Shown: positions 7,635 to 15,971, counted from the stretch's first letter. The stretch is 61,641 nucleotides of DNA from UBA1361 sp035647455 (GCA_035647455.1 DASRNI010000029.1:1-61641), one strand, 5' to 3'. The notes: a model not told the origin generated them from the sequence alone. Program-made: numbers and translations.

Positions 7635-8684
7635 ATGAAAACAATCAAGAAAATTATTACACTTCCTATTATACTTTCACTTGTCTCGTGCCAAGGTAAT
7701 GCTCTTCATAGTACACTAAATGATGAAAGAATTTTGTTTTCTTTAAACAAAGGCCAAGAATATAAATTAGTTGATGAACGATTAGAAGAATTTGATATTT
7801 GGCATGAACAAAAAGCTGATGAAGTCGCGGGTAAAATATTTTTTTATGCTTATACTTATGACGAGTTTCTCAGCAAAGTTGATGAAAATATTGATGAAGA
7901 ACTTTTCGAGCATGGCGATCATTCAATTCGCGATTTATACGAAGTTATGGAAACTTATGATCAGGCATACTTTGCAGAAAACATGCTCCTTTTTTATTAT
8001 AAAACCGAGTCTTGTATTTCGGAAAACTATATTTACTCTGTAACGAAAAAAGAAGAAACACTAACTTTAAACGTTAATAGATTTGAAGGTATGTTAACGG
8101 CAATAAGCTCATGGCTCGAGATTATAACGATCAAGAAAGATGATATAAAGGATATTACAAAACTTGATCTAATAGTTAGAACTATCACGCCTTTAATTGC
8201 TTCAGTTACTGCTCACATTGATAGCAATTATGCTCGCGAATTTTATGTTAATCCACGGGCATTAAAAGTGTTTAATAGATTAAAGAACGTTGAAGATATT
8301 GTTTTGTTTAACTGGCCCTTGAATGTTGATTTAAAATTTAATATTGTTGTCACTAATGAAGATGTCCTAACAATTGTAAACTATTTGGAAAACAGTCCTA
8401 ATGTTCGATCAGTTGGTCACAAAGGAACTGATTTTATTAGAGTGCAGATGAACTGGGCTCTTTATGATAAAGTTGTTAATAAAACACTTGTTGTTAGCGA
8501 TTTAGTCAAAGATAATGAACTCATTAATCAATATAAGTTTTCAATTAATATTTTAGATTTTCTTCCCTTTTCAATGATAACTTTTGTTTTAAAAAATAAG
8601 GGTAAATACTATGCGGATATTTTAATTAAAGAATTGAAAAAAAAGAATTATCCATATATTAATGATTATTCAATCGGTTATTGA
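7635..8684 (+). CDS. Putative lipoprotein, paralogue 2
   Basis: This 349-residue paralogue of the protein at 1834-2904 matches it along its full length. The signal peptide ends in a lipobox, SLVSC, followed by QGN as in the first copy. The best-kept blocks include KIFFYAYTYDEF, LNVNRFEGM, REFYVNPRAL and LFNWPLNVDLKFN. It should be anchored on the outer face of the membrane. The gene lies directly downstream of noncoding element copy 3 and a repeat array, the same order as seen before the two ATPases. The function is unknown. Confidence 0.75.
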   Translation: MKTIKKIITLPIILSLVSCQGNALHSTLNDERILFSLNKGQEYKLVDERLEEFDIWHEQKADEVAGKIFFYAYTYDEFLSKVDENIDEELFEHGDHSIRDLYEVMETYDQAYFAENMLLFYYKTESCISENYIYSVTKKEETLTLNVNRFEGMLTAISSWLEIITIKKDDIKDITKLDLIVRTITPLIASVTAHIDSNYAREFYVNPRALKVFNRLKNVEDIVLFNWPLNVDLKFNIVVTNEDVLTIVNYLENSPNVRSVGHKGTDFIRVQMNWALYDKVVNKTLVVSDLVKDNELINQYKFSINILDFLPFSMITFVLKNKGKYYADILIKELKKKNYPYINDYSIGY

Positions 8685-8767
8685 ATGGTAAAGTTAAAGG
8701 CATAAACTTTATTTACCTGATGTTTTAAACGTTTTCCTGTTTTTAGAATCTTTGTTAAAATAAAATA

Positions 8768-9160
8768 ATGAATATCAAGGACATAACATTTAAAAACATT
8801 CACCCCTCCCAATTTTATTTATCTAAAGCAAAATTAGAAGCAGTATTGTTTTGGTTTAATCCGCATGATTTAAGTAACTTCGCCCCCTTACCGTTAAAAC
8901 GGTTTGGCGATAAAATCATTTTAACTGATGGTCACACTCGTGCATACGCTGCTTATTTAGCCGGTCTCGACCGTGTGCCTTTTGTATGGGACGTAGATCA
9001 ATTAAATTGGGAGCTATATGCAAAGTGTGTGGCAGCTTGCCAAAAAGAAAACGTGTTCACGATTCAAGACTTAAGCAATCGGATAATAAGTAGCAAAGAT
9101 TATGCGACGAAATGGATTAAATGGTGTGAAGCGCTCCAAGAATCATTTACTAATGAGTAA
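8768..9160 (+). CDS. Small ParB/sulfiredoxin-like domain protein
   Basis: This is a 130-residue soluble protein. The segment ILTDGHTRAYAAYLAG resembles the conserved DGHxRxxAA box of ParB/Srx-fold proteins, which bind or hydrolyse nucleotides. No helix-turn-helix domain or ParA partner is present, so it is not a partitioning ParB. A -10-like TAAAAT (8756-8761) ends six bases before the ATG and there is no ribosome binding site, suggesting a leaderless mRNA. It may be a stand-alone ParB-like protein of unknown function at the end of the accessory region. Confidence 0.55.
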   Translation: MNIKDITFKNIHPSQFYLSKAKLEAVLFWFNPHDLSNFAPLPLKRFGDKIILTDGHTRAYAAYLAGLDRVPFVWDVDQLNWELYAKCVAACQKENVFTIQDLSNRIISSKDYATKWIKWCEALQESFTNE

Positions 9161-9236
9161 AACTTTGCATTACTAAAATTGTCACAAATATATTTGATTG
9201 TGTTGACATAAGTAAATGGAAAAATTCCACTATTCT

Positions 9237-9295
9237 TTATTGAAAATTAACAAAATAGTTGTTGTGAAATTTACGAAGACTAATTTTCTCAATAA
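9237..9295. repeat. Long inverted repeat at the accessory/core boundary
   Basis: TTATTGAAAATTA (9237-9249) is complementary to TAATTTTCTCAATAA (9281-9295) with a two-base bulge; the loop is 31 bases. There is no U-tract. It could be an operator or a small inverted-repeat remnant. TTGACA at 9203-9208 is a possible -35 for the next gene, but no clear -10 was found. Confidence 0.35.
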
Positions 9296-9349
9296 AAGAC
9301 AACAATACTAAAAAGAAAATAATGTTAATATTAAGTAGGAGGTGAGCAA

Positions 9350-10270
9350 ATGGAATATTTTAATTTACGTGATACATCGTTAAAAGTATCAAGAATCGGT
9401 CTTGGTTTAATGCGGCTGAAGGACAAAACGCCGGAAGAAGCGAAAAGAATCATTAAGACTGCACTTGATGTAGGAATTAACTTTTTTGACCACGCGGATA
9501 TTTACGGTGACGGTGTTTCCGAACAAAAGTTTAGTGCGGCAATTAAAGCGCTAGAAACTAGACGAGAAGACTTAATAATCCAATCAAAAGTTGGAATTAG
9601 ACGTGATATTGGCTATGATTTTAGTTATGCACATATTATCGAAAGCGTTGATGGGATTTTAAAAAGGTTAGACACGAGTTATTTAGATATTTTACTGCTC
9701 CATCGGCCTGATATGCTTTACGAACCGCCGGAAATAGCGCGCGCTTTTAAAGAACTTCACGCTAGTGGTAAAGTTCGCTATTTTGGTGTTAGTAATATGC
9801 ATCAATTTCAACTAAGTTACTTACAAAAAGAAGTCGGCTTTCCGCTCCTTGTTAATCAGCTTCAGTTTTCACTTGGCCATTTACCGCTTGTAAGTAGCGG
9901 TATTTTCGCTAATCATGGTAGTCCACAATCAAACCATCACGCATTAGGCTTACTTGACTATATGCGTGAACATAAAATTCTTATGCAAGCATGGTCACCA
10001 TTTCTTTTTGGCAATTTTGCGGGTGTATATATCGATCATCCTGAATTTAAGGAACTCAATACGTTGCTCGACGAATTTAGCACGAAGTACGGTGTAACAA
10101 AAGAAGCGATTAGCATCGCCTTTATTTTGCGCCACCCTGCAGGTATTCAACCAATTATTGGAACAATGAATACTGAACGGATTAAAGCGGTTGCTAAAGC
10201 GGTTAATATTACGCTTTCACGAGAAGACTGGTATGCCTTATTTAAAGCAGCAGGAAATCATGTTCCTTAA
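9350..10270 (+). CDS. Aldo/keto reductase
   Basis: This NAD(P)H-dependent oxidoreductase reduces carbonyl substrates. The TIM-barrel catalytic tetrad is complete: Asp47, Tyr52 (DHADIYG), Lys80 (QSKVG) and His118 (LLLHRPD). The C-terminal cofactor region PIIGTMNTERIKA is also present. The 306-residue length and the FDHADIYG/LLLHRPD motifs resemble the YdhF/COG4989 subgroup. A strong ribosome binding site, AGGAGGTGA, precedes the ATG. It is a stand-alone gene; the physiological substrate cannot be read from the sequence. Confidence 0.9.
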   Translation: MEYFNLRDTSLKVSRIGLGLMRLKDKTPEEAKRIIKTALDVGINFFDHADIYGDGVSEQKFSAAIKALETRREDLIIQSKVGIRRDIGYDFSYAHIIESVDGILKRLDTSYLDILLLHRPDMLYEPPEIARAFKELHASGKVRYFGVSNMHQFQLSYLQKEVGFPLLVNQLQFSLGHLPLVSSGIFANHGSPQSNHHALGLLDYMREHKILMQAWSPFLFGNFAGVYIDHPEFKELNTLLDEFSTKYGVTKEAISIAFILRHPAGIQPIIGTMNTERIKAVAKAVNITLSREDWYALFKAAGNHVP

Positions 10271-10328
10271 AACGTAATTTTTACTAAACTTGTTTAATAA
10301 TAACTCGTGAAAAAAATCGAAAAAATAG

Positions 10329-10334
10329 TACAAT
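10329..10334 (+). promoter_or_regulatory. Candidate -10 of tdk
   Basis: TACAAT lies 24 bases before the ATG at 10358, with AAGAGG (10348-10353) as ribosome binding site. No good -35 is visible. Its placement supports the ATG at 10358 over the GTG at 10307. Confidence 0.4.
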
Positions 10335-10357
10335 ATTTAAGAACGAAAAGAGGTTTT

Positions 10358-10945
10358 ATGCTTAAAGAACAAAAAAAAGGTCGGCTTGAAGTAATTACCG
10401 GGCCAATGTTTGCCGGAAAAACAGAAGAATTAATTCGTCGGGCACGACGTTTTTATTATGCAAATAAAAAGTTTTTAATTTTTAAACCTGTGCTTGATGA
10501 CCGTTATAGCGATGAATATATCGTTTCGCATAATGCGAAGAAAGAAAAGTCGATTAATATTAATACATCGCTAGAAATTGAGCGTTATATTACTGATGAC
10601 GTTTATGCGATTATTGTTGACGAAGCACAATTTTTTGATGAAAAGCTGCCAGAAGTGCTGAATAATTTAGCAGATCGCGGCTTTTTATGCATTGCGGCAG
10701 GACTTGATAAAGATTTTCGTGGTGAACCTTTTGGTGTGATGCCAACGTTACTTGCACTTGCAGAACGCGTGACGAAACTCACAGCAATTTGTGTTGTTTC
10801 TGGTCTAGATGCGACGAGAACGCAACGGCTTATTAACGGCAAACCGGCGTTTTACGAAGACCCGATTATTTTAATTGGCGCAAGTGAAAGTTATGAACCG
10901 CGAGCGCGGCAATATCATGAAGTACCGCGCAAGACAGTTAATTAA
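10358..10945 (+). CDS. tdk: Thymidine kinase (type II)
   Basis: It phosphorylates thymidine to dTMP in the salvage pathway. The Walker A motif GPMFAGKT is at residues 15-22 and a Walker B-like IIVDEAQFF follows. The usual zinc site is degraded: the first CxxC reads CVVS, and the C-terminal CxxC/H segment reads ARQYH. The lasso region (TRTQRLINGKPAFYED) is kept. The start at 10358 gives 195 residues, normal for the family, with AAGAGG upstream. The in-frame GTG at 10307 would add 17 atypical residues. The gene is convergent with the esterase, one base separating the stops. Confidence 0.93.
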   Translation: MLKEQKKGRLEVITGPMFAGKTEELIRRARRFYYANKKFLIFKPVLDDRYSDEYIVSHNAKKEKSININTSLEIERYITDDVYAIIVDEAQFFDEKLPEVLNNLADRGFLCIAAGLDKDFRGEPFGVMPTLLALAERVTKLTAICVVSGLDATRTQRLINGKPAFYEDPIILIGASESYEPRARQYHEVPRKTVN

Positions 10946-10946
10946 T

Positions 10947-11765
10947 TTATTTTTTAACGTTAATGTTAACTAAAGTTTGAAATGCACGGGGGAAATGAAC
11001 GGCCCACGCCTTTTCATTATGGTCAGCTTCTTCGTCAAGTAGTGTCGTTAACTGGCTTTTACTATAACCAAATTCAACTAATTTATGCGCAAGAATATCA
11101 ACATACATCCCAATCGCTGCGTCACCACCAGCGTTACCGCTATAAATGTAAAGATTTGGCAAAGTTTTTGCTTGTTTAATCGCACTTTTAAGAAAGTCAT
11201 CAAGCCCTTTTTCTTCGTAAAGTTGGAGTGCACTGGAAAAAAGTAGACCGCCCCCAAAAACATCAGCGTAATTTAAGGCCATAAAGAGCGACATTACGCC
11301 ACCCATACTTGAACCACCAATTAGCGTGTTCTCACGTTCCGGTAAAGTGTGATAGTTTTGATTAATAAAAGGGATAACTTCGTTAACGATGAACGTTGCG
11401 TACTTTTCGCCACTTGGATTTTCGAGTATTTTTCCCACTTTGCTTCTAGCCCATGACGGTGAAAGTTCGTTAAGACGGTCGGGACTATTATCAATCCCCA
11501 CAACAATTGCGCCACCGTAACCTTCGTCAATTAAGCGGCTGATTGTTTCATCAACTTCCCATTCCCCAACAAAGCTTGTATAAAAATCAAAGAGATTTTG
11601 TGCGTCGTGCATATAAAGCACAGGAAACTTTTTTGTTTTGTTATTCGCATCATAATTTTCTGGTAACCAAACACGAATCGTGCGTTTTCTTAAGTCGCTG
11701 TAACTATGCATCGTTAGTTCATGCTTAATAAGTTTACCGCGTGTTACTGTATGCAATTTATTCAT
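10947..11765 (-). CDS. Esterase, enterochelin-esterase/Fes-like alpha/beta hydrolase
   Basis: This 272-residue serine hydrolase belongs to the Fes/esterase D-like group. The nucleophile elbow is GGSSMGG. Conserved upstream segments are VWLPENYD and VLYMHDAQNLFD (oxyanion region). The C-terminal EADHNEKAW supplies the catalytic His. No signal peptide is seen, so it should be cytoplasmic. The ribosome binding site AGGAAAGGCGG precedes the ATG on the reverse strand. The substrate is unknown, and nothing nearby indicates siderophore metabolism. It is a monocistronic gene convergent with tdk. Confidence 0.82.
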   Translation of the reverse strand: MNKLHTVTRGKLIKHELTMHSYSDLRKRTIRVWLPENYDANNKTKKFPVLYMHDAQNLFDFYTSFVGEWEVDETISRLIDEGYGGAIVVGIDNSPDRLNELSPSWARSKVGKILENPSGEKYATFIVNEVIPFINQNYHTLPERENTLIGGSSMGGVMSLFMALNYADVFGGGLLFSSALQLYEEKGLDDFLKSAIKQAKTLPNLYIYSGNAGGDAAIGMYVDILAHKLVEFGYSKSQLTTLLDEEADHNEKAWAVHFPRAFQTLVNINVKK

Positions 11766-11855
11766 AATTTATTCCGCCTTTCCTATATTATTTTAACAAA
11801 ATAACTAAACTTTGATTTATTAAATCAATTTAATTACCGCTAAATTTTGTTCGCA

Positions 11856-11864
11856 TGTTATAAT
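11856..11864 (+). promoter_or_regulatory. Extended -10 promoter of the alaS leader
   Basis: TGTTATAAT is an extended -10 (TGn plus TATAAT, 11859-11864). A -35 is not obvious. Transcription should start near 11871 and run through the T-box leader. Confidence 0.6.
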
Positions 11865-11870
11865 AAACAC

Positions 11871-12075
11871 GAAATCGATGCGGAAACGAAGTTTTACGAA
11901 CACTAGCGAGTACATAACGGTGAAAAGTGTACATTCTCGTAAAGCAAGCCACTTCCAAGAGCGACTAACTATCGCCGTCACCTTCACGTTACGAAGCAAT
12001 TAAGCGCATCTCTAAGATGAAAAAGGATGGTACCGCGGCACTTGTCGTTCCTTGTGTAACTTTTTTTGAAGGAGA
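11871..12075 (+). promoter_or_regulatory. T-box leader of alaS, probably acting on translation
   Basis: The conserved T-box core GGTACCGCG sits at 12029-12037. GATGCG (11877-11882) and CGCATC (12005-12010) can close the upstream domain. Antiterminator-type pairing is AAGGA (12023-12027) with TCCTT (12049-12053). The competing partner is not a terminator arm but the ribosome binding site AAGGAG (12069-12074), which pairs six bases with TTCCTT (12048-12053). This predicts that uncharged tRNA(Ala) frees the alaS start site. The specifier codon was not assigned. This leader fills most of the 315-base gap before alaS. Confidence 0.8.
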
Positions 12076-12081
12076 AACTTT

Positions 12082-14682
12082 ATGAAAAAATTAACAAGTA
12101 ACGAAATAAGAAAGCTGTGGCTATCTTTTTTTGCATCGAAAAATCATCAAATTATTGCTGGGGCAAACTTAATTCCCCATAATGATAAAACTTTACTTTG
12201 GATAAATAGCGGTGTTGCCGCGCTTAAACCTTATTTTGACGGCTCAAAAGTACCTAGTTCCCGTCGTCTCGTCAACGTCCAAAAAAGTATTCGTACGAAT
12301 GATATTGAAAATGTTGGTGTGACAAACCGCCATCACACGTTTTTTGAAATGCTTGGCAACTTTAGTCTTGGTGATTATTTTCGCACGGAAGCAATTAAAT
12401 GGGGTTATGAATTTTTAACGAGTAAGGAGTGGCTAGGTTTACCCGTTGTGAAACTTTATTTTACGTATCATCCAAGTGACACGGAAACGCGTGAAGAATG
12501 GCTCAAGCTCGGCATTCCAGAAACACATATTATTCCTGCGGAAAGTAATTATTGGGAAATTGGCGAAGGACCGTGCGGACCGAACACGGAGATATTTTTT
12601 GATTTAGGGCAAGATAAAGACCCAACAAACAAAGGGACGCTACTTTTAGAAGACGATATTGATAACGAACGCTTTGTTGAGATTTGGAATATTGTTTTTA
12701 GTCAGTACAATGCTAAAGCAGGCGTAAAACGTGAAGATTACGAAGAACTACCTTCAAAAAACATTGATACAGGAGCAGGACTAGAACGAATCGCTAGTGT
12801 TATGCAAGGAACAGTATCAAACTTTGAAACGGACTTATTTTTACCAACAATTAATAAACTTGAAAAACTAAGCAAAACGAAATATAACGACTATGTCGTT
12901 AGTTACCGGGTTATTAGTGATCATATCCGTACTTGTGTCTTTGCACTTAGTGACGGGGCGAGTTTTAGTAATGAAGGTCGTGGCTACGTTTTACGGCGCT
13001 TACTTAGACGCGCGATGCTTCATGGGCAAAAACTAAATTTAACGAAACCATTTTTAAGTAATTTAGTTGATGAAGTGATTGTAGCGATGGAAAGCTTTTA
13101 CCCTGAACTAAATGAAAACGCCGCAAAAGTTAAGAAATTAATCGAAGCGGAAGAAAACCGCTTTTTACGAACGCTAAAAAATGGTGAACGAATTGTCCGT
13201 GACTTACTTGAAAAAAATAAAAAACTTACTGGACAAGAAACGTTTATGCTTTATGATACTTATGGTTTTCCATTTGAATTAACACGGGAAATTGCTTTTG
13301 AATACAATGTTGAGCTTGATCAAAGTGACTTTACGAAACATTTAGAAGCACAGAAAGAACGTGCCCGAAAAGCCCGTAGTGACAGTAATAGTATGCAGCG
13401 ACAAAGTAAAGATTTGCTTAGTTTTGTTATGCCAAGTTTATTTGATGAAAAAGCTTGTGAGTTAACGACAAATGTGACCGCATTATTTAAAGATGGCATA
13501 CGCGTTAAAGAAGATGATGAAGTTGTTGAAGCAATCTTTAGTGCAACCCCGTTTTACGCGGAAAGCGGTGGGCAAGTTAGTGATTTAGGTCAAGTTAGTG
13601 GCACGGATTTTCTGGGTAACGTTGTGAGCTTATTTAAAGCACCACATGGCCAACATGTCCATAAAATTGAAATTCTTTACGGCACGCTTAAAGAAGGGAT
13701 GGAAGTAACGCTCACAATTGATCAAGCAGCACGCAATTTAATTAAACAAAATCATACGGCAACACATTTACTCCATCAAGCTTTGAACGTTGTTTTAGGT
13801 GGCGACGCGAATCAAGCAGGAAGTTACGTTGGTAGCGATTATCTCCGCTTTGATTTTACCCATGACAAAAAAGTAACAGATGATGAACTTGCTCAAATTG
13901 AAACACTCGTTCAACAATATATTAACGCTAGTATTCCGTTAGAAATAACAGTTTTACCGCTAGAATCGGCATTAAAACTCGGCGCGAAAGCTTTGTTTGG
14001 CGAAAAATATAGTGATGACGTTCGTGTCGTGAAGTTTGGGGATATTTCCCTTGAACTTTGTGGCGGTACGCACGTTGAAAACACAAGTTTTGTGACTAAC
14101 TTCGCGATTGTTAGCGAAAGCAGTATTGCGAGCGGCGTTCGCCGTATTGAAGCAGTAAGCGGACTTAAAGCTTATGAACATCATAAAAAAGCCGAAACTT
14201 TTGTGAAGCGACTTGCGAATATTCTATCCGTTAAGGATAACCAAGAACTTTTAAGCGCGGTACGAAAATTACGTGATGATAATGAGCATTTTAGTCGTGA
14301 ACTTAAAAAACTTAAGATGACACAATTACAAAACATTGCGAAAGAAATAAGTTACGAAAAAGTTAAGGATGTTAATTTATATCTTAATTATTACCGTGAC
14401 TTTAGCCGTGAAGACTTAATGACACTTAGCGATTTCATCAAGGAAAAAGACGAATCTGCTTTAATCGTTTTACTTGCACCAACGGAAAAAGGTCAAGTAA
14501 TTCACGTTGCCGTTAGTAAAAAGATGACAACTAAATACCACGCTGGGAAATTATTACAAACTGTGACAAAACATTTTGGTGGTACTGGTGGTGGGCGACC
14601 TGATTTTGCTAATGGTGCATTGACAAAAAATGTCAAGATCGATGAACTTAATAACTACATGAAGGAATTACTTGATGCGTAA
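12082..14682 (+). CDS. alaS: Alanyl-tRNA synthetase
   Basis: It charges tRNA(Ala) in the cytoplasm. The class II catalytic core begins at residue 1, with RHHTFFEMLGNFSLGDYF as motif 2 region. The editing domain shows HTATHLLH and CGGTH, which hold the zinc ligands. The C-terminal DHHA1-type domain ends with GGTGGGRPDFA, which is also typical. At 866 residues it is of full length. Expression is controlled by the T-box leader upstream, with ribosome binding site AAGGAG at 12069-12074. It overlaps the next gene, ruvX, so they are co-translated. Confidence 0.98.
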   Translation: MKKLTSNEIRKLWLSFFASKNHQIIAGANLIPHNDKTLLWINSGVAALKPYFDGSKVPSSRRLVNVQKSIRTNDIENVGVTNRHHTFFEMLGNFSLGDYFRTEAIKWGYEFLTSKEWLGLPVVKLYFTYHPSDTETREEWLKLGIPETHIIPAESNYWEIGEGPCGPNTEIFFDLGQDKDPTNKGTLLLEDDIDNERFVEIWNIVFSQYNAKAGVKREDYEELPSKNIDTGAGLERIASVMQGTVSNFETDLFLPTINKLEKLSKTKYNDYVVSYRVISDHIRTCVFALSDGASFSNEGRGYVLRRLLRRAMLHGQKLNLTKPFLSNLVDEVIVAMESFYPELNENAAKVKKLIEAEENRFLRTLKNGERIVRDLLEKNKKLTGQETFMLYDTYGFPFELTREIAFEYNVELDQSDFTKHLEAQKERARKARSDSNSMQRQSKDLLSFVMPSLFDEKACELTTNVTALFKDGIRVKEDDEVVEAIFSATPFYAESGGQVSDLGQVSGTDFLGNVVSLFKAPHGQHVHKIEILYGTLKEGMEVTLTIDQAARNLIKQNHTATHLLHQALNVVLGGDANQAGSYVGSDYLRFDFTHDKKVTDDELAQIETLVQQYINASIPLEITVLPLESALKLGAKALFGEKYSDDVRVVKFGDISLELCGGTHVENTSFVTNFAIVSESSIASGVRRIEAVSGLKAYEHHKKAETFVKRLANILSVKDNQELLSAVRKLRDDNEHFSRELKKLKMTQLQNIAKEISYEKVKDVNLYLNYYRDFSREDLMTLSDFIKEKDESALIVLLAPTEKGQVIHVAVSKKMTTKYHAGKLLQTVTKHFGGTGGGRPDFANGALTKNVKIDELNNYMKELLDA

Positions 14683-15103
14683 CGTTTTAGCGCTCGATTT
14701 AGGTACAAAAACACTTGGTAAAGCTTTTTATAATAAAGTGACAAAAATCGCTCTACCAGTTGGTGTTTTTCGATTTACTGCAAAACATTATTTTAAGGCA
14801 CGCGCTGATGTAATTAAGGAAATAAAGGTAAGAAACGCCGAAGTAATTGCACTTGGTTTACCACTTAATAGTGATGGTACAGAGAGCGAGCGCAGTGAAT
14901 CGGTGCGTCGGTTTAAACATGATTTAGCGTTAGAAACTTCACTGCCAATTGTTTTAATTGACGAACGTTATACTACGTTAGAAGCGCAAGATAGGCTACA
15001 TGCGCTTGGTTATTCATCAAAAACAATGAAAAATAAGATCGATGAAACAAGCGCTTTAATAATATTAGAAACATATTTAAAGAAAGAGGAACAAAATGAT
15101 TAA
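14675..15103 (+). CDS. ruvX: Holliday junction resolvase-like RNase, RuvX/YqgF
   Basis: This 142-residue RNase H-fold protein belongs to the YqgF family, implicated in pre-16S rRNA 5' processing and historically called a Holliday junction resolvase. It has LALDLGTKTLG at the N-terminus, LGLPLNSDGTES in the middle and DERYTT with DETSALIILE at the C-terminus; these supply the acidic residues. It starts at the ATG at 14675 inside the alaS end (eight-base overlap), with AAGGA (14662-14666) as ribosome binding site. The order alaS-ruvX-DUF1292 matches Bacillus (alaS-yrzL-yrrK-yrzB region). Confidence 0.93.
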   Translation: MRNVLALDLGTKTLGKAFYNKVTKIALPVGVFRFTAKHYFKARADVIKEIKVRNAEVIALGLPLNSDGTESERSESVRRFKHDLALETSLPIVLIDERYTTLEAQDRLHALGYSSKTMKNKIDETSALIILETYLKKEEQND

Positions 15104-15365
15104 CGACCGCATTAAAGAAATGACGAGCGATGAGCTTACTATTGTTGATGAAGAAGGGAACGAATTTGTTTTCAGTATTTTATTTTCCTATGAAAACGAA
15201 GAACGGAATGCGACATATGTTTTCTTTTATGACGAAGAAGACGAAGACGATGTGATGTTCGTCAGGTATTATGAAGACGGGAAAATTTCTTACGTCGAAG
15301 ACGCTGAAGAATTAGCGGAAATTGAAGAGGTCTTTCGCGCGTTTGAAGAGGAATTAGAAGACTAA
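15096..15365 (+). CDS. DUF1292 (YrzB-like) small acidic protein
   Basis: This 89-residue, very acidic protein has the DUF1292 pattern: TIVDEEGNEFVFSILFSYE near the N-terminus, an YVFFYDEEDEDD stretch and a terminal EVFRAFEEELE. The function is unknown. It overlaps ruvX by eight bases, with GAGGA at 15086-15090 as ribosome binding site, so it belongs to the alaS operon, where its homologue sits in Bacillus. Confidence 0.85.
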   Translation: MINDRIKEMTSDELTIVDEEGNEFVFSILFSYENEERNATYVFFYDEEDEDDVMFVRYYEDGKISYVEDAEELAEIEEVFRAFEEELED

Positions 15366-15396
15366 AATTTTCTCAATAGCGCTGTCAGATTTATTA

Positions 15397-15405
15397 TGCT
15401 ATAAT
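15397..15405 (+). promoter_or_regulatory. Extended -10 promoter of greA
   Basis: TGCTATAAT is an extended -10. It overlaps an in-frame ATG at 15404, so that ATG cannot be the start; transcription begins near 15412. Confidence 0.7.
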
Positions 15406-15430
15406 GGCAACACATTGTGAGGTAAAGCTT

Positions 15431-15913
15431 ATGCAGGAAGTAAAATATCAATTAACAAAAGAACGTTATGAAGCGTTTCAAGAAGAAAGACGCCATTTGA
15501 TAAAAGTGGAACGTCCGCTTATTTTAAAAGAAATTGAAGAGTCACGCGGGTACGGAGATTTAAGCGAAAACGCTGACTATGATGCCGCGCGAACACGACA
15601 AGGAAAAATTGAAGGTCGGATTTTAGAAATTGAACACATTTTAAATAATGCCGAGATTATTGAGTTTTCAAAAAACTCGAAAGAAGTATCACTTGGTAAT
15701 TATGTAAAACTCGAAGACCTTGAATTTAAAGAAACAATGATTTTACGCCTTGTTGGTCAATTTGAAGGAAAACCACTCGACGGCGTGATTACACTTGATT
15801 CACCAATCGCACAGGCGATTATTGGTCGCAGAGTTGGTGACAAAGTTATTGTCAATGCAAAAACACCTTACGAAGTTGTTATTGTGCAAATCTCAACTAA
15901 ACCAATAAATTAA
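15431..15913 (+). CDS. greA: Transcription elongation factor GreA
   Basis: It rescues backtracked RNA polymerase by stimulating transcript cleavage. The N-terminal coiled coil carries the tip acidic residues in GDLSENADYDAAR; the C-terminal FKBP-like domain ends with the GRRVGDKV and PYEVVI segments. The ATG at 15431 gives 160 residues, the usual length. GTGAGG upstream is the ribosome binding site, and the upstream ATG at 15404 lies inside the -10. The product acts on RNA polymerase in the nucleoid. A terminator follows at 15938. Confidence 0.97.
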   Translation: MQEVKYQLTKERYEAFQEERRHLIKVERPLILKEIEESRGYGDLSENADYDAARTRQGKIEGRILEIEHILNNAEIIEFSKNSKEVSLGNYVKLEDLEFKETMILRLVGQFEGKPLDGVITLDSPIAQAIIGRRVGDKVIVNAKTPYEVVIVQISTKPIN

Positions 15914-15937
15914 TAAACTGTTCTAACTTATTAAATT

Positions 15938-15967
15938 CCTCCTTATATATAAGTAAGGAGGTTTTTA
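15938..15967 (+). terminator. greA terminator that also pairs the comEA ribosome binding site
   Basis: CCTCCTTA (15938-15945) pairs perfectly with TAAGGAGG (15954-15961), followed by TTTTT. The 3' arm contains the GGAGG (15957-15961) of comEA, whose ATG is at 15972. Read-through mRNA would therefore have the comEA ribosome binding site hidden. Confidence 0.75.
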
Positions 15968-15971
15968 TTTA

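Noticed and set aside
12061..12067. Intrinsic terminator in front of alaS
   Set aside because: The U-run is present, but the best stem before it is about four bp (GCAC with GTGT) with a 12-base loop, too weak to be the main switch.
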